This document shows positions 6,601-10,577 of a stretch of DNA of 10,577 bases, one piece after another. The stretch spans positions 1-10,577 of the forward strand of contig JADHLS010000106.1 of assembly GCA_016780605.1 (NCBI GenBank), given 5' to 3'. This DNA comes from Reyranella sp. GTDB taxonomy: Bacteria; Pseudomonadota; Alphaproteobacteria; Reyranellales; Reyranellaceae. Under the pieces are notes generated by a model. It saw nothing but the letters and a program-made list of their open reading frames with translations, was not told the DNA's origin and did no database searches. The first letter of the stretch is position 1; each line of letters begins with the position of its first letter. The position numbers were made by a program, and so were the translations under genes.

Positions 6601-7263
6601 ATGAGCAGCGACCTTGCGTTGCGCCAGCACATCCTCGACGAACTCGAATGGGAACCGGCGCTCGACGGTGCGCATATCGGCGTGCTGGTCGAGGATGGCG
6701 TCGTCACGCTCACCGGGTACGTACGCAGCTACGCCGAGCGAGCCACTGCTGAGCAGGTCGTCGCCAGAATCAAGGGGGTTAAGGCCGTCGCCCAGGAGCT
6801 TCAGGTGCGGCTTGCCCACAACCAAAAGCGCGATGACGACCAAATCGCGAGACGCGCATTGAAGATCATTGCCTGGGATACGACGGTGCCGGGCGACAAG
6901 GTCAAGCTCAAGGTCGAGAACGGCTGGATTACACTTTCCGGCGAGGTCCAGTGGCACTATCAGAAGGAAGGCGCCGAAGCGGCGGTGCGTAAGCTCTCGG
7001 GCGTCACGGGCGTGACCAACCGTATCACCGTCCGGTCCAGCGCCCACGCTGGCGACGTCAAGCATCGCATTGAGGAAGCGCTACAGCGCAACGCTCAACT
7101 CGATGCGGAAGGCATCAAGGTCACCGTCGACGGCGGAAAGGTCACTCTCGAAGGGCATGTGCCCGCATGGCATGAGCGCTCGATCGCCGAACAAGCCGCC
7201 TGGGCCGCGCCCGGGGTCTCGGCAGTCGAGGATCACATCGTCGTTAGAAACGCATTGCCGTAG
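6601..7263 (+). CDS. Triple BON-domain protein, cytoplasmic
   Basis: A 220-residue protein made almost entirely of three BON domains, at about 4-71, 78-146 and 150-216. Each has the helix-strand pattern with a V/I-T-L-x-G turn: VTLTG (35-39), ITLSG (110-114), VTLEG (181-185). BON domains occur in OsmY and other envelope stress proteins and are thought to bind membranes or ligands, but OsmY is exported whereas this protein has no signal peptide or membrane helix. A cytoplasmic or inner-membrane-surface role is therefore inferred. The AGGAGG site 6 nt upstream makes the ATG 6601 start secure. It is the only plus-strand protein gene here, divergent from pfkB, and its TAG stop is one base away from the groEL stop. 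Osmotic, redox or low-oxygen stress is the likely setting. Confidence 0.92.
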   Translation: MSSDLALRQHILDELEWEPALDGAHIGVLVEDGVVTLTGYVRSYAERATAEQVVARIKGVKAVAQELQVRLAHNQKRDDDQIARRALKIIAWDTTVPGDKVKLKVENGWITLSGEVQWHYQKEGAEAAVRKLSGVTGVTNRITVRSSAHAGDVKHRIEEALQRNAQLDAEGIKVTVDGGKVTLEGHVPAWHERSIAEQAAWAAPGVSAVEDHIVVRNALP

Positions 7264-7264
7264 T

Positions 7265-8890
7265 CTACAAAGCCGGTAACTGTTGTTCCTCCTTCGCGGA
7301 GTGCGTTTCCTCTTCGACCTCGGTCATCGTAGCCTCGCTCAGCAACAGCACGCTCGCCACCGAGACGGCGTTCTCCAGCGCAATGCGGACGACCTTCGTG
7401 GGATCGATGATGCCGGCTTCCACCAGATCGACGTAGCGCTTGAGTGCGGCGTCGAAGCCGTAATTGCCTTTGCCCTCGAGCATGCGCGCCACCACCACGC
7501 CGCCGTCGGTGGCGGAGTTCTCGGCGATTTGGCGAGCCGGCGCCTCGAGGGCACGCTTCAGCACCTGGATGCCGGTGCGTTCGTCGCCTTCGGTGCGGGC
7601 CTCCTCGCGGGCCACCGCGTCGGTACACTTCAGCAGCGCAAGTCCGCCGCCGGGGACGATGCCCTCGGCGACCGCGGCCTTGGTCGCGCTGATGGCGTCG
7701 TCGAGCGCTTCCTTCTTGGCTTTCATCTCCGATTCGGCCGGGGCGCCGACGCGGATAACCGCGACGCCGCCGGACAGCTTCGCCAGCCGCTCGCGCAGCT
7801 TCTCCTTGTCGTAGTCACTGGTCGAATCCTCGATTTCCCGCCGGATCGCCGCGGTCCGGCCATCAATGGCCGCCTTGTCGCCGCCGCCGCCAATGATGGT
7901 TGTCGTGTCCTTGTCGACCACGACGCGCTTGGCGATTCCAAGGTTGACGGTCTGGACGCCCTCGACCTTGAGGCCGAGCTCCTCCGATATGACCTGCCCT
8001 CCCGTGAGGACCGCAATGTCTTGCAGCATAGCCTTGCGCCGGTCACCAAAGCCCGGCGCCTTGACGGCGCAGCTCTTCAGCACGCCGCGCAACTGGTTGA
8101 CGATCAGCGTCGCCAACGCCTCGCCCTCGACGTCTTCGGCGATCACCAGCAGGGGCCGCGCCGCCTTGGCGACCTGTTCGAGCAGCGGGATCAAATCCTT
8201 TAGCGCGGCGATCTTGTGATCGCAGAGCAGCAAGCGGGCATCCTCGAGCACGGCCTCCATGCGTTCGGGATTGGTGATGAAGTAGGGGGAGATGAAGCCG
8301 CGATCGAACTGCATCCCCTCGACCACCTCCAGCACCGTCTCCGTGGTCTTGGATTCCTCGACCGTGATCACGCCGTCATTGCCGACCTTCTCCATGGCAT
8401 CGGCGACCATCTCGCCGATGGCGCTGTCGTTGTGCGCCGAAATCGCCGCGACCTGCGCCTTCTCCTTGCGTGTGCTGACCGGCTTTGACATCGCCTTCAA
8501 AGTGTCGGTCGCCACCTTCGCGGCGCGCTCCAGGCCGCGCTTCAGGTCGATGGCGCTCGCTCCGGCCACGACGTTGCGCACGCCGTCGGCGAAGATCGCA
8601 TGGGCAAGGACGGTCGAGCCCGACGTGCCGTCGCCGACCACGTCGCCAGTACGTTCTGCCGCCTGCCGCAGCATCTGCGCGCCGAGATTTTCCTCGGCAT
8701 CCTTGAGCTGGAACTCCTTGGCAATGGTGACGCCGTCGTTGCAGACCAGCGGCGCACCCCACTTCCTTTGGATCAATACCGACTTCGACTTGGGCCCGAG
8801 TGTGACGCGTACGGCGTCGGCGAGCTGACCGGCGCCCCGCAGCACCTTTTCCCGTGCGGCGGAACGGAACATGACGTGCTTGTAGGACAT
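7265..8890 (-). CDS. groEL: Chaperonin GroEL paralogue (Cpn60)
   Basis: A 541-residue group I chaperonin subunit that aligns by position with E. coli GroEL: D52, D87 (GDGT) and D398 for ATP binding and hydrolysis, and apical substrate/GroES residues F199, Y203, F204, I234, L237, L259, I263 and V264 all fall at the expected numbers. It should form a folding ring in the cytoplasm. Oddities: the phosphate loop is GDGTSG instead of GDGTTT (T90S, T91G); the C-terminus ends [13 protein letters not shown], acidic, without the GGM repeat tail; no groES lies beside it; and there is no CIRCE element upstream. These point to a specialised second GroEL. The start is ATG 8890, after GAGGAG at 6 nt; the GTG one codon upstream is too close. 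It sits downstream of hsp20-chaB-usp with its own FNR/FixK-type promoter. Confidence 0.96.
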   Translation of the reverse strand: MSYKHVMFRSAAREKVLRGAGQLADAVRVTLGPKSKSVLIQRKWGAPLVCNDGVTIAKEFQLKDAEENLGAQMLRQAAERTGDVVGDGTSGSTVLAHAIFADGVRNVVAGASAIDLKRGLERAAKVATDTLKAMSKPVSTRKEKAQVAAISAHNDSAIGEMVADAMEKVGNDGVITVEESKTTETVLEVVEGMQFDRGFISPYFITNPERMEAVLEDARLLLCDHKIAALKDLIPLLEQVAKAARPLLVIAEDVEGEALATLIVNQLRGVLKSCAVKAPGFGDRRKAMLQDIAVLTGGQVISEELGLKVEGVQTVNLGIAKRVVVDKDTTTIIGGGGDKAAIDGRTAAIRREIEDSTSDYDKEKLRERLAKLSGGVAVIRVGAPAESEMKAKKEALDDAISATKAAVAEGIVPGGGLALLKCTDAVAREEARTEGDERTGIQVLKRALEAPARQIAENSATDGGVVVARMLEGKGNYGFDAALKRYVDLVEAGIIDPTKVVRIALENAVSVASVLLLSEATMTEVEEETHSAKEEQQLPAL

Positions 8891-8896
8891 CACGGT

Positions 8897-8902
8897 CTCC
8901 TC
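8897..8902 (-). promoter_or_regulatory. Ribosome-binding site of groEL
   Basis: Minus-strand GAGGAG ends 6 nt before ATG 8890. This spacing favours the ATG over the preceding GTG codon at 8893. Confidence 0.65.
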
Positions 8903-8919
8903 GATCTAGGTCGCCGGGC

Positions 8920-8960
8920 ACCCTAGGACTTGCGGCGGCGGCACAAATGATCTGGGTCAA
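8920..8960 (-). promoter_or_regulatory. FNR/FixK-type promoter of groEL
   Basis: In gene orientation the box at 8947-8960 is TTGACCCAGATCAT, one base from a full TTGA-N6-TCAA match. TAGGGT at 8920-8925, identical to the -10 of the tRNA-Arg promoter, is centred 31 bp downstream. The transcript would start near 8912, with a leader of about 22 nt. No HrcA/CIRCE inverted repeat is present between 8891 and 8982. Confidence 0.5.
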
Positions 8961-8982
8961 ATCGGCCCATGGTCTGGTGGCG

Positions 8983-9810
8983 CTAGTGAGACAGCAGTGC
9001 GCATTGGGTGCCGCCCAACAGTTCACTGGTGATGCCGCCCAGGATCCATCGGCCCTGACGGCTGTAGGCAAAAGCGCCCGCAACGATCAGATCTGCACGC
9101 GTCTCGCGCGAGATGCCGGCGAGTTGCGGGCCGTTCGCCTGCGTCGCCGGGACGACCTTGGTTTGCGCCGCAATACCGTGGCGGCCCAGCCATGCCTGAA
9201 CTCGAGCGACGCTGGTGCGCGCCGCCGCGGTGTCCCCGCCGTCCTCGATGGCGACCACCGTCAATGCCGTCGCCTTTGCCAGGATGGGCAGGGCATCGGC
9301 GATGGCCCGGCGGGCCTCGCGGGTGTCTTTCCAGGCGACCAGGACGCGCTCGAACGCACCTGATGGCTGTGCTGCGGGCACCAGCAGCACCGGACGTCCT
9401 GCGCGCATGACAAGGTCGCAAAGGTCAACCTGGCGCGTTTCGTCGACCGCGTCCGGACCTCCGTCAAGCGGCACGACGATGAGATCGGCGGCAACGGCTT
9501 GCTCGGCGACAAGGGCTGCCAGCGGCTCCAGGCACGTACGGGCTGTCCAGTCGACGCCACGGTTCAGCCCCGCCATGGCGTTTCGGAATTCCAGCTCGGC
9601 ATTCTTGACCTGACGTTCGATCTGCTTGCGGTCCTCTTCGAATGCGCCCGCCGGGATGGCGTAGTCGCGGCAGACGCATTGGATCGGGCGACAACCGGCG
9701 AGACCCAGAATGCTGGCATCGTGCCTCCGAGCCAGGGATGCCGTCGCCTCCATCAAGGGCGCGTTGCTGCGACCGAGCGTGGGCACGGTCATCAGGGTTC
9801 TGTAGCTCAT
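8983..9810 (-). CDS. Tandem-domain universal stress protein
   Basis: A 275-residue protein with two Usp (Rossmann-like) domains, about 1-148 and 152-275. Domain 1 opens MSYRTLMTVPTLGRS; the second opens FERVLVAWKDTREARRAI, whose VAWKDT matches the usual VAWDGS-type nucleotide-binding strand. The C-terminal phosphate-binding motif GAFAYSRQGRWILGGIT (245-261) has Ala248 where the G-x2-G-x9-G signature has its second Gly, and domain 1 has no such motif at all (VVPLDGGPDAVDE). ATP binding may thus be weak and limited to domain 2. Cys40, Cys45 and Cys47 form a C-x4-C-x-C cluster in domain 1. The ATG overlaps the chaB stop in an ATGA, so the two are translationally coupled. Such proteins support survival in stasis, hypoxia or other stress. 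Confidence 0.93.
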   Translation of the reverse strand: MSYRTLMTVPTLGRSNAPLMEATASLARRHDASILGLAGCRPIQCVCRDYAIPAGAFEEDRKQIERQVKNAELEFRNAMAGLNRGVDWTARTCLEPLAALVAEQAVAADLIVVPLDGGPDAVDETRQVDLCDLVMRAGRPVLLVPAAQPSGAFERVLVAWKDTREARRAIADALPILAKATALTVVAIEDGGDTAAARTSVARVQAWLGRHGIAAQTKVVPATQANGPQLAGISRETRADLIVAGAFAYSRQGRWILGGITSELLGGTQCALLSH

Positions 9811-10022
9811 GGCGCATTACCCTCCCAGTTGCCGTCCGGGCCCTTGTGGTACTGCCGCTTCACGGCCGCCCAGGCGACACGATGAGCAATCTCCTCGCGT
9901 CTGCGATTGTCCGCGTAGGTGCCCCAGGCGTGGTTGAAGGCTTCGCGATAGAGATCCTGGGCTCTCCGCGGCAGGTGCCGGCGAACCGAAGGCGGCAACT
10001 CCGCGTTGGACGGGTAGGGCAT
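9807..10022 (-). CDS. chaB: ChaB family protein
   Basis: A 71-residue protein matching the ChaB family along its full length. It has the MPYPSNAELPPSVRRHLP start, the QDLYREAFNHAW helix, EEIAHRVAWAAVKRQY and the KGPDGNW end. ChaB was named as a regulator of the ChaA cation antiporter in E. coli, but its biochemical role is poorly defined. I chose ATG 10022 because family members begin with MPY and GGGGA lies upstream; an in-frame ATG at 10052 would add ten residues. The stop overlaps the universal stress gene start by 4 nt (ATGA). It lies 90 bp downstream of hsp20 on the same strand, across a strong inverted repeat. No cha antiporter gene is in view, so a general stress role with Usp is more likely here. 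Confidence 0.9.
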   Translation of the reverse strand: MPYPSNAELPPSVRRHLPRRAQDLYREAFNHAWGTYADNRRREEIAHRVAWAAVKRQYHKGPDGNWEGNAP

Positions 10023-10062
10023 GGTTGGTCCCCGTATCTGGATGCCCGCCATCTACGATTGG

Positions 10063-10104
10063 TGCCCGTGCCGCGTGGCATCTGGTGGCCAGGCGGCACG
10101 GGCA
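10063..10104. repeat. Perfect 12-bp inverted repeat between hsp20 and chaB
   Basis: TGCCCGTGCCGC (10063-10074) is exactly complementary to GCGGCACGGGCA (10093-10104), with an 18-nt loop that can itself form CTGG-TGG-CCAG. The hairpin would be very stable in the hsp20 transcript, starting 8 nt after its stop codon. No T-tract follows in the minus direction, so it is not a standard intrinsic terminator. It may end some hsp20 transcripts, protect their 3' end, or process the RNA ahead of chaB-usp. Confidence 0.7.
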
Positions 10105-10112
10105 TCGGCACG

Positions 10113-10577
10113 TCAGGCGGCCTTGATGGCGACCTCCTTGACCTGTGCCGGCGGGTTCGCCGTCTTGGCGATTTCCAGCGTCAGCACGCCCTTGGCGAAC
10201 TTGGCCGAGATGCCGTTGCGATCGGCATCGGCCGGCAAGGTGAAGGCGCGGGTGAAGGACCCATAGCTGCGTTCCGAATAGTGGGTCTTGTCGTCCGAGT
10301 GCTCGACCTTCTTTTCGCCCGAGATGGTCAGCACATCGTCATCGACCTGCACCTTCACGTCCTTTTCGTCCGATCCGGGCAGCTCGACGGAGACGTTGTA
10401 CGACTTCCCGTTTTCCTTCACCTCGACCTTGGGCACGTGCTCGAACGCTCGAAGCGCCTGCGGCTCCCGGCTGGGCAGAACGTCGCCCCAGTTGAAGGGC
10501 CAGCCTCGCGTCATCCGATTGAAGACCTGGTCGAAGTCACCGCCGAACGGCGCCCAGCTCCGCGTCGTCGCAAGGGG
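10113..10577 (-). CDS. Hsp20 / alpha-crystallin small heat-shock protein (5' end cut by window edge)
   Basis: 154 residues are visible, and the frame stays open to the right edge. An ATG at 10514 could be taken as the start, but the 21 codons before it encode SWAPFGGDFDQVFNRM, a typical small-Hsp N-terminal arm, so the true start is outside the window. The alpha-crystallin domain (about residues 48-140 of the visible part) shows VSVELPGSDEKDVKVQV, LTISGEKK, the ERSYGSFTRAFTLP stretch and GVLTLEIAK, the last close to the canonical GVLTLTIPK. The tail VKEVAIKAA carries a V-x-I, the I-x-I-type anchor used for oligomer contacts. It is an ATP-independent holdase that would pass clients to refolding systems, here plausibly the GroEL encoded downstream. 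It heads a same-strand run with chaB, usp and groEL. Confidence 0.95.
   Translation of the reverse strand, partial: PLATTRSWAPFGGDFDQVFNRMTRGWPFNWGDVLPSREPQALRAFEHVPKVEVKENGKSYNVSVELPGSDEKDVKVQVDDDVLTISGEKKVEHSDDKTHYSERSYGSFTRAFTLPADADRNGISAKFAKGVLTLEIAKTANPPAQVKEVAIKAA

Noticed and set aside
8891..8982. CIRCE element or sigma-32-type promoter for groEL
   Set aside because: No TTAGCACTC-N9-GAGTGCTAA repeat and no convincing heat-shock hexamers. The only structured signal is the FNR-type box.

Overview
This is a GC-rich proteobacterial window, most likely alphaproteobacterial. The codon use, the DUF4864 and SDR proteins, the tRNA-Arg promoter (TTGCAT, 17 bp, TAGGGT) and the FNR/FixK-type operators all fit that group. 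I cannot name a genus. Nearly every gene lies on the minus strand; the exceptions are one tRNA and one BON-domain gene.

Left edge (1-658): a secreted DUF4864 protein, cut by the window edge, and a divergently placed tRNA-Arg(ACG) with a good sigma-70 promoter and a hairpin in its leader. Next (722-2694), on the minus strand, come an SDR oxidoreductase and a SbmA/BacA-like membrane protein that has the transmembrane part of an ABC exporter but no ATPase domain. The membrane protein ends a three-gene operon (5035 down to 1573): GH1 beta-glucosidase, then glucokinase (4-nt ATGA overlap), then the membrane protein (14-nt gap). The first two enzymes would release glucose from a glucoside and phosphorylate it.

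Middle and right (5139-10577): a small two-helix membrane protein, a PfkB-type phosphofructokinase, a triple-BON protein (plus strand, converging on groEL with one base between the stop codons), a GroEL paralogue, a tandem universal stress protein coupled to ChaB, and an Hsp20 that runs off the right edge. Glucosidase, glucokinase and PfkB supply consecutive parts of upper glycolysis; the other genes are stress proteins.

The unifying signal is regulatory. Five separate promoter regions (glucosidase operon, small membrane gene, pfkB, BON gene, groEL) each carry a 14-bp inverted repeat close to TTGAY-N4-RTCAA, the operator of FNR/FixK/Anr-type activators. Each repeat sits 60-76 bp upstream of its start codon, and 31-32 bp (centre to centre) from a weak -10-like hexamer, the geometry of a class II activated promoter centred at -41.5. 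I infer a low-oxygen or redox survival locus, comparable in content to the mycobacterial DosR dormancy regulon (PfkB, Usp and alpha-crystallin Hsp together) but driven by an FNR/FixK-type regulator. The regulator itself is not in the window.
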